Shown here piece after piece: positions 11,492 through 23,865 of a stretch of DNA of 64,000 bases. The notes below the pieces were generated by a model. That model was not told the DNA's origin, searched no databases, and saw only the letters and a program-made list of their open reading frames with translations. The stretch comes from Cunninghamia lanceolata (lineage: Eukaryota > Streptophyta > Pinopsida > Cupressales > Cupressaceae). Numbering within the stretch: position 1 is the first letter of the stretch; every line of letters starts with the position of its first letter. The translations under genes were made by a program, and so were the position numbers. The stretch spans positions 1,167,501 to 1,231,500 of the forward strand of contig BSBN01001252.1 in assembly GCA_027924645.1 (NCBI GenBank), given 5' to 3'.

Positions 11492-11821
11492 TTGATGGTT
11501 CGAGTGCTTTACATTTTTTTAAAAATTGAAATACTTATTGTTTTGGATAATCTTCCTGGTAAGATTTCTTGGAGACAAATAAGAACGTATGCCAATAGAT
11601 TATACAAACATTTTTTTTATCAAAAAAAACTATCATTTCAATGTCAACTCATGATGCAATTGACGAGAATGTGGAAAATGAGAAAAGTAATGAAAAAGTT
11701 AGGCATTTTTGTGAAACCAAAAAGAAAAGATGAATCACTTAAACATGCTATATCTATTGTTGCTAGTGCCATTGAGTCTATTGGAAATAAGAGTCAATCT
11801 ACAAATAAGAAGGCGGCATGA
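11492..11821 (+). pseudogene. N-terminal piece of transposase-like gene, tandem copy 2
   Basis: Same 109-codon reading frame as 10688-11017, exactly 804 bases further on, with identical translation. The adjoining downstream sequence (11822-12052) is continuous with the third repeat and the rest of the gene, so this copy is the one that would belong to the gene at 11909-14024. Confidence 0.55.
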
Positions 11822-11908
11822 CGAGCTATAACAACTGCTATAGTTAATAAAACAACTTTGGATGAAAGAATGTTAAGCAACATTAGTGGAATTCTAAACA
11901 TACATCCT

Positions 11909-14024
11909 AAAACATTATTAAGAGTGGCAAAGAGAAGATAAAGTATAGAAAATGATCCAATCAACCAATGTTGGAGTTTTAGTAGTCGACTCCCAAGGTC
12001 TGACATGAAATTGAATATTGAAATCAAATCTTTGGTTGAAAAGTATTGGCATGATAATACTAGGGTATCATCTAATGCTAGAGATGTTTTGAAATTAAGA
12101 GTGGGGTCCAAAATTTTTAATCCTCATCCAAAACACATATTAGACACAACTCAAACTAAATTTTATAGAAAATTTTTAGATGATTTAGTGTTACCTAGAA
12201 ATATTAGCATAATTCAAAGATCATTTGAAAAATGTAAACCTTGGTATGTCAAAATTAATAAGCAATGAATCTCTTGTTATAGTAAAACACATGTGCAATT
12301 TCATTCTTATTATGATATTTTTCGATATATACATTGTACTTTACATACTAACATGATTATGCAGAAATGTGGTATTAATATGCCACCTGAAACAATCAAG
12401 GAGTTTATAGCAGGTTTTTTTTGTGAAAGATCTAATGGGCATTTATTTTATTAAAGTTCATGTATTTCTAGACAATGCACTAGTTGTGGCAATCTTTTGT
12501 TCTTAGGAGTTTATATGCATGAAAGTGTTGAAAATGATTTTGAACAACAATTAGTGGATCTTAAAAGATTTAAGAATGTTGAGTATTCTTTAAAGGATGG
12601 AAAAATTGGAAAGCATTGCAATTGAATCACACAAAAAATTAGTGTACATGCATTCATATCAAAATTTAAGAGTAAGTTGTACCAAAATATATCAAACTCT
12701 CTCAACATGTTTGATGGCTTGATGGACAATTTCACACATGTAGAAACACATTTCCAGTTGGAACTATACTATCAGTGGTTGATTTTGTAGAAAACTATAC
12801 TCTTGCTCCACAAGAGAAAATCTAATCACAATATTACAATTCAGTGTATGTGGCTATGTTTGTTCGTGTTGTATACAGACATGCAAATGATAGTATAGAG
12901 GATGGTAGAAATTTTTTGAGGTAATATTATTTCTATTTGAGTGACAACTGGATACACTCATCAGAGTTTGTTCAATATTGTTTCAATATATTTTAAACAA
13001 ATTTAAGAGAAAGAGGAATCCAAATGACAAAACATCTCATATGGTAAGATAATTGTACGAGATAGTTCAAGAATGCTTGAATGTTTTATTAGTTAAGTAG
13101 GGTTCACAAGGAAAATAATGCCCAACATATGTGGAGTTTTTCTGAAGCTGGACATGGTAAAAGAGAACATGATGTTACTCTATAATTCGATGATTCTTTT
13201 GGTTGGTTGAAGAAGAGAACATTCTACCTAGAATTGATTGTGAGACAATCAGTGGATCTACTAAATGGCATTCATTTAAGAGTTTGAATGCAAGCACATG
13301 GACTATCTAGACAAGGGAGCTTGCATGTTTTTGTCAGTTTTATATTTCAGGAGATTGGGAAGCATGTGAGAATACATAATGGGTTGAGGAGTGGAAGCAA
13401 GGATGGTTGACACCTGCACAAACACACGATCAATATGAAACAACAATTGAAGACAATAATCAAGTGTTTGCATCAGATGACTATGACTGTGTTTCAGACC
13501 TTGTACAAGAAGGTAATTTAATTCAATTTATTTCACTTTATTACTATTTTGTAATATATTTAATTATATATGAATGCATGTATGTAGATTGGTCAAATTA
13601 TATGTCACAAAAGTTATTGAATTAAATTTTGTTTGCAGGACATGTGTATGTTGTTTTTGCACCTGAGGCGAATGAAGAGGAGATAGAATATTGGTTGGCT
13701 CAATGTGTGGAGACTAAACATAAGTTAATAGCACCTTGAGAAGATGATGATGGATTTCATTATCAAACAGGTTCAATGGTGGTTGTTGGCACTTGGCTAC
13801 AAAAATACCTAACAAGGAAGAATGGTTTGCCTACATTCAAAGATTATGAAACACATAAGAAGATTATACACAACTCACATTTGGTGGTGGAAAAAATATA
13901 AAGCTAGTGAGGTATCATGGAAGATGTACTAATAAAGAGTTATAGACAGTTTCTATGGAAAAGCATGAGACAATCATAGATGCATTGCAAAAAAGAGAGG
14001 ATGTAGATGGTACAATGGAATAAA
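11909..14024 (+). pseudogene. Decayed transposase-like gene, unassigned family
   Basis: Several open pieces in one direction: 12005-12268 (KIFNPHPKHILDTTQTKFY, KPWYVK), 12370-12760 (CGINMPPETIKEF, CERSNGHLFY, C--CGNLLFLG, FKNVEYSLKDGKIGKHC), 12840-13190 (a D-N-C...FKNA stretch, then SFSEAGHGKREHD) and 13407-13513. A GT/AG intron at about 13514-13638 precedes FAPEANEEEIEYWLAQC and GSMVVVGTWLQKYL. The D-N-C...W...GHGK..D layout recalls repetitive transposon-type proteins that I know only as uncharacterised; it could be an RNase H-fold transposase, but I cannot confirm that. At least ten stops, mostly TAG and TGA where CAG, TGG or CGA would fit. It lies between E1/PPR and E5 and may have supplied movement for the E family, which is only a guess. 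Confidence 0.6.
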
Positions 14025-14670
14025 TTTCCAAGTATGTATATAGTTGTATATATTTAATCAATAGTTAATATAGTTGTATTAAGTCATCCCCTTAACTCTC
14101 CTTAAGCCATCCTCTTACCTACCCTTAAGCAATTTCCTATAAATATAGAACTAATTTTCTCACATGACACATAGTTTGAGTGGCCAGGTTAATCACCATG
14201 ATCCAAATCATGAAAATGCTAATCTTATAATTTGTATTTACTCGTGTATCTCCCCTTACACCCCCTCTCTTACATCCCCTTAATTCATCCTCTTACATCC
14301 CCTTAAGTCATCCTCTTAGCTCCCCTTAACCCATTCCCTTATGTCTCGTTAAGTCATCCTCTTATTTCACCTTCTATTTTATTCCTTTTATCTTATAATT
14401 TGTATTGAATTGTGTATCTCCCCTTAATCCATCCTCTTACATCCCCCTAAGTTGTCCTCTTAGCTCTCCTTAAGCCATTCTCTTATGTCCTATTAAGTCA
14501 TCCTCTTATTTCACCTTCTATTTTATTCCTTTTATTTTATAATCTGTATTGACTCATGTATCTCCCCTTAAGACATCCTCTTACATCCCTTTAATCCATC
14601 CTCTTACATCCCCTTAATTCATCGTCTTAGCTCCCCTTAAGCCATTCTTTTACCTCCCCTTACATTCATT
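14025..14670. repeat. Short degenerate CCCCTTAAGYCATCCTCTTA repeats
   Basis: From about 14085 a 20-30-base word of the type CCCCTTAAGCCATCCTCTTA recurs more than fifteen times with irregular spacing, mixed with TTCACCTTCTATTTTATTCC blocks. Non-coding minisatellite-like DNA. The same word returns at 15600-15930, 19190-20230 and 22075. Confidence 0.8.
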
Positions 14671-15599
14671 ATTTTTGTAGGTCCCCTACAAGTCTAGATC
14701 ATGCATGATTGTATCAATGAACATTTGTATATTCTTTCATTCTCATTTCACCTTCTATATTATTCCCTTTATCTTAAAATTTGTATCGACTTGTGTATAT
14801 ATAGTTAATTTACTTACATTCATGATTTTTACATGTGTACCCTACAAGTAGATTTATGCATGATTGTTACTACAAGTTTTTATCATACAAATTTTTTAGA
14901 TCAATTTTGTAGTCTTCAACTAAAAGTGAACGCATTAGGTAATTGTATATATACTCATATCTTTCATATCACATGTTATCTAGTTATATATTGCATCAAT
15001 GTTTTGTTGTTTTGATATATTCTTTCATTCTCATTTCACCTTCTATATTATTCCCTTTATCATAAAATTTGTATCGACTCATGTATTTTATGCTTATATA
15101 CACAGTTAAAATTTATTTTTTGTCATTTTGTATCCTTAAGCCATCATCACATTCATCACATAGTTTGAGACCAAAAAGAGAGGATGCAGATTGAATCTAC
15201 AACATGGAATACTTGTAAATATGGGTAAGTATATATATAGTTTTATATAAATTTAAATACATGTTTTGATGATATATTGATATTACTTATATACATAGTT
15301 AAAATTGATTTATTATCATTTTGATATCAGGTAGCGTGAAGAGGCTACATTTGATGATCCACCACAAGTTTTGGATTTCCTTGAGATGGCATAGCCACAT
15401 TTTGTAAATATTGTTTTGAGTTGGCATATATGCCAAATTTGTATATGTACATACATAATTACTCTACACTTTTATATATAAAAATTGATATTTGATATAT
15501 TTTGTTCGTTGTGTATGTTTTCCTACTTTGAAACTTAAAATTTGAATGTATAATCACTTTGTCATGTATATTACTATTAAATTTGGTTGCCTTGGGTAA
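14671..15599. other. AT-rich stretch without recognisable gene
   Basis: Contains two similar TTCTCATTTCACCTTCTATA blocks (near 14738 and 15030) and a short piece near 15330-15400 (EEATFDDPPQVLDFLEMA) that may be a last exon of the transposase-like gene. Nothing else. Confidence 0.4.
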
Positions 15600-15930
15600 C
15601 TTCACCAAATTTGATCCTTTTAAGCCATCAGTTTTCCTAGGACCTTAATTCATAGATCCCCTTAGGCCATCCTATTACAACCCCTTAAGCCATCCTACAA
15701 GGTCCCCTTAATTCATATATATTCTAATTAATTATATCAATTGTGATTGAACATGAGACATACTTTGAATTCTTTGATCCCCTTAAGACATCCTTTTAGG
15801 ACCCCTTAAGCCATCCTACAAGGACCCCTTAAGCCATCATTTCTCCTAGGACCCCTTAATTCACATATATCCTAATTAATTATATCAATTGTCATTGAAC
15901 ATGAGACATACTTTGAATTCTTTGATCCCC
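15600..15930. repeat. Second block of CCCCTTAAGCCATCCT repeats
   Basis: About ten degenerate units, including two longer copies of a block with AATTAATTATATCAATTG and AACATGAGACATACTTTGAA (near 15725 and 15873), about 150 bases apart. Confidence 0.75.
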
Positions 15931-16463
15931 TTAAGAAAATTTTGAATTCTTGTATATTGTTGATTATCATGATCGTGAATGGTTTTGGCTAGTTTTTGGT
16001 CTAATGAATAGTTTATAAACTTGCACATATATGTAACATTAATGCATGTCATATTAATGATTATATATAAAAAATAATATATGTATAGCATCAAAAGTAT
16101 TGATATATAATGTGCTTCACATTTGTATAATTCCCTAATCCTATTCTAATACTATCGAATGTTTTGACTATGAATCAAATGTAAAGTAAAAATATTTGAA
16201 ATGCTTATGTTTTTGCAAACTTGTGAATATTTTATTATTGTTATCACTACTATAAGTAATTAAATTTCATAAATCTAACTATAAGAACCTTATTGCAAAT
16301 GAATAAGGTGGTGACCTTAGATAAGATTAGTGTTAAATTATTTTTTAAGTCTAATTTATAATGTATGAAAATATTGAAATTTACATTTGATAAAATATGG
16401 TCTCATGAGGATAGCTAATTTGTTTCAAGTTAAAATGCATAAATGTACATGTGTAAATTACTA
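15931..16463. other. AT-rich stretch, nothing recognised
   Basis: No coding or RNA signal on either strand. Confidence 0.5.
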
Positions 16464-16690
16464 AAACAATAATAGTCCATAAAATACTGAAATTAATAAA
16501 GTCCATGAAACAATATATGAAGTCCATGAAAATACTAAAACATATATATAGATCTAGTCCATGAAATACTGAAACATGTACATATAGAGTCCATGAAATA
16601 CTGAAATACTGAAACATATATAAAGAGTACATGTAATATACTAAAACATATATATAGAGTTCGTGGAATGTACTAAAACATATATATATA
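16464..16690. repeat. AGTCCATGAAATACTGAAAC minisatellite
   Basis: Six or so degenerate units of about 35-50 bases, each a TCCATGAAATACTGAAA word followed by a TATATA tract. The long minus-strand reading frame over it is a by-product of the repeat. Confidence 0.8.
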
Positions 16691-18877
16691 ACTCTTATCG
16701 TCCCTATAATCAAGAGACATCTTCACTCCACGTGGACTAGGATGATCTAAATCAGTCTGTACAAGAGAAAGAAACTTGAAATCAGATTTGAAATGTTTAA
16801 AAATGATTTAATTCAATTTAATTTATAAAATCATAAAAATTACCATATGAGGTTTCTCATCTCCTCTGACGACCTACTCTGCATGCTTTGCTACAGGACC
16901 TGTCTCATGTTATAGAAGAAAAGAATTTAACACATGAACATATATTAAATTGAAATTCACTTTAAGTCATTCACAATGTATAATATAATTGACTTTAAAT
17001 ATAATCAAAAATTTTAATTATTGTATGAGGCTGCTCATCTCCTCTATCGTCCTACTCTGCATGTGTTTTTGTAGGTGGTATGGCATCATTAGGATGAAAA
17101 GTACCACTAACAAGGTCCTACAAGGTCAAATAAAGCACATGTATACAAATTAGTTTTAAAAACATAAATATTCACTTGTGTACCCAATTTTTGTTTTAAC
17201 CTATTTAAAAGACCTACAAATTGTGCACACATAAATTTTTTTAAACAACCCGAAATGCAGCTGACTCCTGAAATTGGCTTGGAACAATCAGGTGTGCAAT
17301 ATCCATCTTCATGGTCGTGTCAACCTACATAGACATATATTTTTAATATAAGTACATGCACGTTTGATATAGTGAATTCAAAATACAAAATTCTAAGTAT
17401 AGTTTTTTAAAATAGTATACATACGAGTGGCTCATGCGAGATGCCTGACAATGGAGGAGTGCTAGACACACCTTGTGGTGGATCCAACGTGGAAGTCAGA
17501 TGACTTCCACAAACCAGCATAAATATATAACACGTGTTCAAGATTGAATTACAAATTAAAATCAAGTTAAAATTATTTAATATATATTTAAAAAATTAAT
17601 CAAAATACCTCAAATTGGTGGCCCACTTGCACAGGTGTCAACGCAAAACAAAATCGATCAAAATATGTTGATGTCCCTGTGGCCATCATCTACACCAAAC
17701 AATTTGATTGTTAAAATATTACACTTTTTTGATATATGTTCATTAAAAACATGTGCTTAAAATTGTTATAAATTCAATAGGTACGTATATATACCTGTGT
17801 CAGATGATCTGTAGGGTGATCATTAGCACATATAAAATCAACAAATGAACCGTCGATATCATTAGATGCTCCACGTGTAGCTAAAGTGGATGCATCCTGA
17901 TTAGGTCCATAACATAATTGATTACAACTCGTACACAAATGAGGCATCGATGCAGGTGGAGTGGTACTAGGACTAGCTCCACCATCAGCTCCTCCATAGT
18001 CTCACCCACTAACCCTAGCTACCATCTCAAAAGTCTGCTCATCGAGGTTAGCTGAGAGCGCACTCAATGCTCCTAGTGTGGATACCACCACATGATGCTG
18101 GATGGGTGCAAGAATGACATTAGAAGGAGGGCTGACAAGAGGTTGAGCAGGCATGGGTTGTTGGGGATCAACTCGTGCCCGTAACCTCTATTGTGGCATG
18201 CTGCCACCAACACCTTAGTATGATCTGGAATCAAATAAATTGGATTTCCTACCCATCACAAACTCTACAGATAATTTTCTCAAAAAATAGAGAGCAACCT
18301 CACAATTAGCATGTGGTGGATAATAAAATACCATCCATCACCAATCCCAAAAATTGGCAGCCATCTTAGGATGTCTACAACACCTAATTGATATTCTTTT
18401 TTTGTTTGCGAGAATTGGTTCATTGGTGATTGATATTCTTTTTTTGTTTGTGGGAATTAGTTCATTGGTGATGGGGTGCTTAAATATGGAGCTAACTGGG
18501 CTTTTGTGATTTTAAGGTCAAGGATCTCCCTATAGGAGAGTCCATTGAAATAAAACCATCGCCTCTCCTCTCTCCATGCTCGATAAAGTTCTAAAGTCCA
18601 CATCAATGGACTTGACAGCATCTACAACATTTTGCATCAAAGATGCAAAACACATCAAGTGGGGTGGCATGAATGCTTCATTTTGAATTGCATCATTTTT
18701 TTCTTTAGTGGATCTAATGTTGTCATTGATCCAAGCTCGCAAGAGAGCCTCATCCAATCCTAGGGGTGGAGGTGGGGGGTTTTGAGGTGGAGGGGGTGGA
18801 GGTGGAGGGTGTTGAGGTGAAGGGGGTCCAGGAGGTGGGGGATTGAGAAAATCCTCAATATCAAAGTTATAATCCAT
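16690..18877 (-). pseudogene. E5, strongly diverged E-family gene
   Basis: The ATG at 18877 opens MDYNFDIEDFLN, then a proline run (about residues 13-40), then a helical stretch. A frameshift near 18560 moves to the frame with WFYFNGLSY, ITKAQL, then near 18340 MAANFWDW-stop-WMVF, YPPHANCEV, YFLRKLSVEFV and NLFD. These match the E1 and E4 core in order. Further on, PHLCTSCNQLCYG (near 17940-17900) matches the E1 CSSCGNLC patch. Exon 2 ends CAG/gtata at 17795; exon 3 is about 17689-17609 (81 nt). More small exons with GT/AG borders follow near 17500-17420, 17325-17250, 17120-17030, 16910-16840 and 16760-16690. Stops and the frameshift make it inactive. The first 116 codons alone would look like an unrelated proline-rich protein. 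Confidence 0.6.
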
Positions 18878-19189
18878 GATATAAAAGTGAACCTACATAT
18901 ATGTAAATATACAAACAAGTACAAAATTAACTTTCAAGAATCTATATATAAATTATAAATAAACATATTAAAGATATTATACATGTTGAGAAATTACAAT
19001 AAATGTTTAAATTAAATGTACATGACTGTTTAAAAGAAAAATTAGGATACATACACATGCATACATCATTCAACTTGAGCATACATACAAATTTCAAAAT
19101 TTAAGATCTAACTATGTAATTTTAATACATGTACATACTAAAAAATAAACTGAAAACATGTACACAAAAAGGTAAATTTCTAGGTAAAT
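18878..19189. other. AT-rich upstream flank of E5
   Basis: No GGGTAAGTGCA terminus and no 16-bp iterons visible, unlike E3 and E4. Nothing else recognised. Confidence 0.45.
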
Positions 19190-20230
19190 TTAATCCCCTT
19201 AAGCGATTTTCTTAAAAATCCCCTTAATCCATGATATAAATGACCTAATGATACAAATGAAAAAATGTGTAAGGCTCATTTATGTCTAAGGCATGTAAAA
19301 TTTTGTGGCTTGATTTACTTTAAAGTGTTTACAAGGAATAGTGAAGTTTCCCCTTAAATCCTATTTTCTTAAATCCTCTTAATCCACATGTCATCTTTCC
19401 TAGGTCCACAAACCATGCTAATGGAATTATTTTATCCTAAGTTAACCAAGATTAATAAATAGATCTTTAATAAGTTTGTTAAAACTTCAAGCATCTAACA
19501 TTAAATATAAATTGATCAAATGTGAATGATAAATTTGACTATTATTAATGGCTTAAGGGGATTAATGAGTAGATTTCAAGTTGTACCATCTACATCCCCT
19601 TAGGACAAGCCTTAAGAAATTTTCTTAAATCACCTTAATCCATGTCATCTTTCTTAGGTCCATAAACCATTTTAATGGAATGATTTTATCCTAAGTTGGC
19701 CAAGTTTAATATATAGATCTTTAATAAGTTTGTAAAACTTCAAGCATCTAACATTATACAAATTGTTCAAATGTGAATGATCAATTTAACTATTATTAGT
19801 GGATTAAGGGGATTAATGAGTAGATTTCAAGTTGTACCATCTACATCCTCTTAGGACAGGCCTTAAGCAATTTTCATAAATCCCCTTAACCCATGTCATC
19901 TTTCCTAGGTCCATAAACCATGCTAATGGAATGATTTTGTCCTAAGTTGACCAAGTTTAATATATAGATCTTTAATAAGTTTGTAAAAACTTCAAGCATC
20001 TAACATTATACAAATTGATCAAATGTGAATGACCAATTTGACTCTTATTAGTGTCTTAAGGGGATTAATAAGTAGATTTCAAGTTGTACCATCTACATCC
20101 TCTTAAGATAGGCCTTAAGTAATTTTCTTAAATCCCCTTAATCCATTGTTATCTTTCCCAGGTCCATAAACCATTCTAATGGAATGATTTTGTCCTAATC
20201 CATTTTCTTAAATCCTCTTAATCTATGGCA
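19190..20230. repeat. ~250-bp tandem array
   Basis: Three to four copies with the landmarks CTTAATCCATGTCATCTTTC (near 19378, 19636, 19886 and 20139), TCCATAAACCATGCTAATGG, ATAGATCTTTAATAAGTTTG, TTAGTGGCTTAAGGGGATTA and AAGTTGTACCATCTACATCC. Copies diverge by several percent. It shares the CCTTAA words of the 14-16 kb blocks. Non-coding. Confidence 0.85.
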
Positions 20231-23200
20231 TGAAGAGGCTACATTTATATGGATCCATGTATAAGGGGAAAATAAGTATATGGATCCATGTGTAAGGAGA
20301 AAATGTCAAAGTTATTATTATTTATTTTACACTCCATCATCAATTTTAGTGTAAAATTTAACACCCCTCAACCATATTCACAATGCTCGTATTGGATGAT
20401 AAAACTATGACTATATAAAACTATGCTTGTGGTTATGATGATAATGAAATTTATTTTGTGGTTTTTAGATGGAGAATGGTTTCATATAAAATATTTATGT
20501 GAAATATCACTCAAAACAATTGATGAAATAAAAGTTATTATACATACTTGGTGTGTATTGTGAATAATGTGGACTATGTTGGTGTAGCCCTGTTATGTGA
20601 CATAAGTGTGTAAAGAGAAAATGTGCTATGAGATCATGATATGAATTTTAAGATCATCCCTTGAGAATGAGATGTGGTTTGTCTACCTTTGAAAAAAGAA
20701 ATAATTGTTAATGTGATGTGAAATCTAGTTTTATTGCCACATTTGGATGAACTATTGCTCTAGGTTAATTATTGGTTGTTTCAACCCCCTACCAATAATT
20801 AATTGATAGTGCACTTTTCATTTTACATATCCTATTTTTTAAAATGTATTTAGGGGGTAATTAATAAGATATGATGGCCTCCTATTGTTAATGAATAACT
20901 ATAAACTTACCATTTTGATGAGATATTATTGATTTCTATTGATACTTGTGTATGGACTCCTATTGATAAATTTTATAGGAAGATTTTAAAAAAATTGATA
21001 CTTATTCCTTAATCTCTATAGTCATAAAGAACTATTCTAAATGATTCTCTACTTATGTATGCACTACCAAATTTAAAGCCTCCTTAGTATCATTTTAAAT
21101 TCCTACTCAAGTTTCTCAATTCTTTCCCTATACTCTAGAATACCTTGCCACATAGAGGTCCTTCAACGCTATTGATTTTATCCTTTATTTCTATTCCCCC
21201 CATAATCTACCTATTCATATCTAGAATCATTCCCATATCTAAAACATTCCTTCATCTACCTCCTTAAGCAATTGACCATCATTAAGGGGTTGATTGCCAT
21301 TAAAATATAAAATTTTACATTTATCCTATACTCTCAATGAAATACCATTTTATCAATTAGTTTGAACCATTTAAGATTAAAAATAATAATCTATATTAGA
21401 ATGGATTAATTTTACAAACTCATTCAGATCCTCTAAACTCTCAAGGTCTTCACAAATATGAGAATTAAATTTATAGATTGGGTGGTAGGGATTAGACACA
21501 CTAGGGAAGATATCTATGAGATAATTTATATGATGAGAATTAAATTTATAGATATATGCCCTAAGAAACTCTTTAAACATGAAATTATTTGATGACAGAA
21601 TATATAAATTAAGGTTAGTCTTTCTTACTTACCTCATGCTCATCCATTTTTTTTGCCCATAAATCTCTCAAATCAAATTGGATTTTTCAAAGAGGATAAC
21701 TATATTTTGAATGTTCACTCTTAGTCAAAGTCATTTATTTCTTTGAGGATAGCTATATTTTGAATGTTCACTCTTAGTCAAAGTTATTAATATCTAGTAT
21801 TATTTTGTTGGTTGTTGCATATTGAGGATGAATGTTTCGTTATCTAGTAATTACAATTATAGATAGAAATATTCAAGTCTAAAAAGATATGATTCCTAGA
21901 GTGGATACAACTTTTATAAATACATTATTGTTGCTCATTTAGGATGAAATTTGGTTATCCATGGATTGACATTTTATTCCTATAATTTCAATTGAACCCC
22001 ATGCATATATTGCATTATTGACATGGAATAAAATATCTCACATGAACATTATATGTAAATTTCTAGGTAAATTTAATCCCCTTAAGCCATTTGAGGAGGA
22101 TAACCTCAATGAACAATATTTTTTTAGGAGGGAGTATTAGATGCTCCATTATCAATATGATCATGCTAACATATTCCAAGATCATGGTTTCTATCAATTT
22201 TATTCTTCTATCTTGGATCTAATGTGTGATCCTAATGATATGGACTAGGTATATGTAGGGAACAATAAGATTATGGCAATGTGTGATTCTAATTTTATAT
22301 TTTAATGTGAAACTAAGTAATTAGTATATAGGTTGACTAATTTCTATCTTATTCGTAATTTTCAACATATCTAGAAACCTCATAGGGATTACAATTATAA
22401 AAAAGCAATATATACTAGCACTTGCACCTAAAGGAGGTTCAAGGATTACGCCGATATAAAACTATATGTATGTTAATATGTTAGAGAGTAGGTGTTTGTG
22501 CATGGGTACATATGGATGCCATGTGCTACAAATTCTAGTTGTATGTGGCTAGATTAAAAAATTAATAATAAGTGCTAAATAATGGAATGAAATAAGCTTA
22601 TACAAATCTAGATTTTTTTCTCAAAGAAATTAAGTATTATCTAATTTTGAAATATTTGCATACAGATTTAAAACATAGAGCAATGCAAATGAAAAAATAA
22701 AGTTGCCACAAAATTGACAAAAACATTGGAAATGGAAATAGTTCTATGTTTCTATCCAGTTGGAAAATCAATATTTATTTGGATTTTACATGATAAATGA
22801 GATTTTGGAGGCTTTCACCTGATATTTTAGAGGCTTTTACTATTAAATGGTAGTCAGTTTACCATTAAACAACAACTAAAACTTGTTTTCCGATGACTTA
22901 ACATTGGTTTGCAGGAGTGATTGAATCTCAGTTTAGGGTTCATATTTTTGTTTGAAGGGTAAATATTTTTGTTTCAATTCAGTTTAGGGTAATTTTTTTA
23001 CATAGGGTAATTTTTTTAGTTTCAACTGAATGTAGGGTTTATATGTTTTGTAGGAAGATTCAAACCAAATATAAAAACCTAATTTATAAAATACACAAAA
23101 TAAACCTAAATACAAATAACAAAATACCAGAAAAATGAAAAAAAGGGAAAAAATAACTCATCTGGATTGTTTGATGGCCAAAAAACTCTCTTAGACTTAG

Positions 23201-23285
23201 GATCCCATTCTCTCTCTGCTTTGGCTGCTGGTGAAAATGAGCTCGCAAACCATTTTTTTTAAAAACAAATACTTTTATGAAACAA
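20231..23285. other. Long AT-rich region without gene
   Basis: No supported coding sequence on either strand. A local direct repeat of about 54 bases at 21690-21790 (GATARCTATATTTTGAATGT). A 35-base match to 19170-19207 at 22052-22090 (GTAAATTTCTAGGTAAATTT). Otherwise unique-looking. Confidence 0.55.
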
Positions 23286-23506
23286 GATCTCGTTTATAAA
23301 TAGGATCTCATTTATAAATGGGATCCCGTTTATAAACGGGATCCCATTTATGAACGGGATCCCATTTCATGATCCTTGGCTCAGGATCCCATTTCATGAT
23401 CCTTGGCTCAATATCCTACCACGAAACAGGATCCCATTTAAAATTTAGGATCGGGATCCTGAAGCATAACAAGATCTCGTTTCCTAAATAATGGGATCCC
23501 TTTTTG
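23286..23506. repeat. 18-bp GATCYC-RTTTATAAAYGG iteron array
   Basis: Starting GATCTCGTTTATAAATAG, at least four units follow with strict 18-base spacing. They then spread into a 27-base unit repeated twice (GATCCCATTTCATGATCCTT) and looser copies to about 23506. Many units centre on the palindrome GGGATCCC. It lies about 560 bases upstream of the LINE ORF1 relic. Confidence 0.85.
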
Positions 23507-23865
23507 TTTTGCCCAATTTAGGGTTTTTGGCTAAGTCTGAAACTTCCATGAGAAGTGGACTCAACTTCTTTCTTTTACCCATCAAGCAATTCTTATCCTA
23601 AACTAATGAGATGTTATCAAGAATAAAAAAATTGGACGTGTCATGATATAAACACAATGCAATTTAACAAGAATGAAACAATCGAGCCAACCCTAATGCC
23701 TTAAATTTAGTTGAAAGGATGGTAAAATATATCCACATTATTATAATTGAAGGGAAATTAACTGACACTTCAAATATATTAAGTGTTAAATAAATCAAAT
23801 CAATTTAATTTAATTTTTATTAACATTTGTTTTATTTTTTAAAATCTCTCACCCACCTCTACTTC

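Larger units (their letters stand above)
10301..11908 (+). repeat. 804-bp direct tandem duplication
   Basis: 10301-11104 and 11105-11908 are almost identical; by eye they differ at only a few bases (for example 10370/11174, 10612/11416 and 11011/11815). A third partial copy, 11909-12052, leads into the longer transposase-like gene. The unit therefore duplicated recently from the 5' part of that gene. Its left edge at 10300 abuts the PPR relic. Confidence 0.93.

Noticed and set aside
23286..23506. CRISPR array
   Set aside because: Units are contiguous palindromes without unique spacers, in plant DNA without cas genes.
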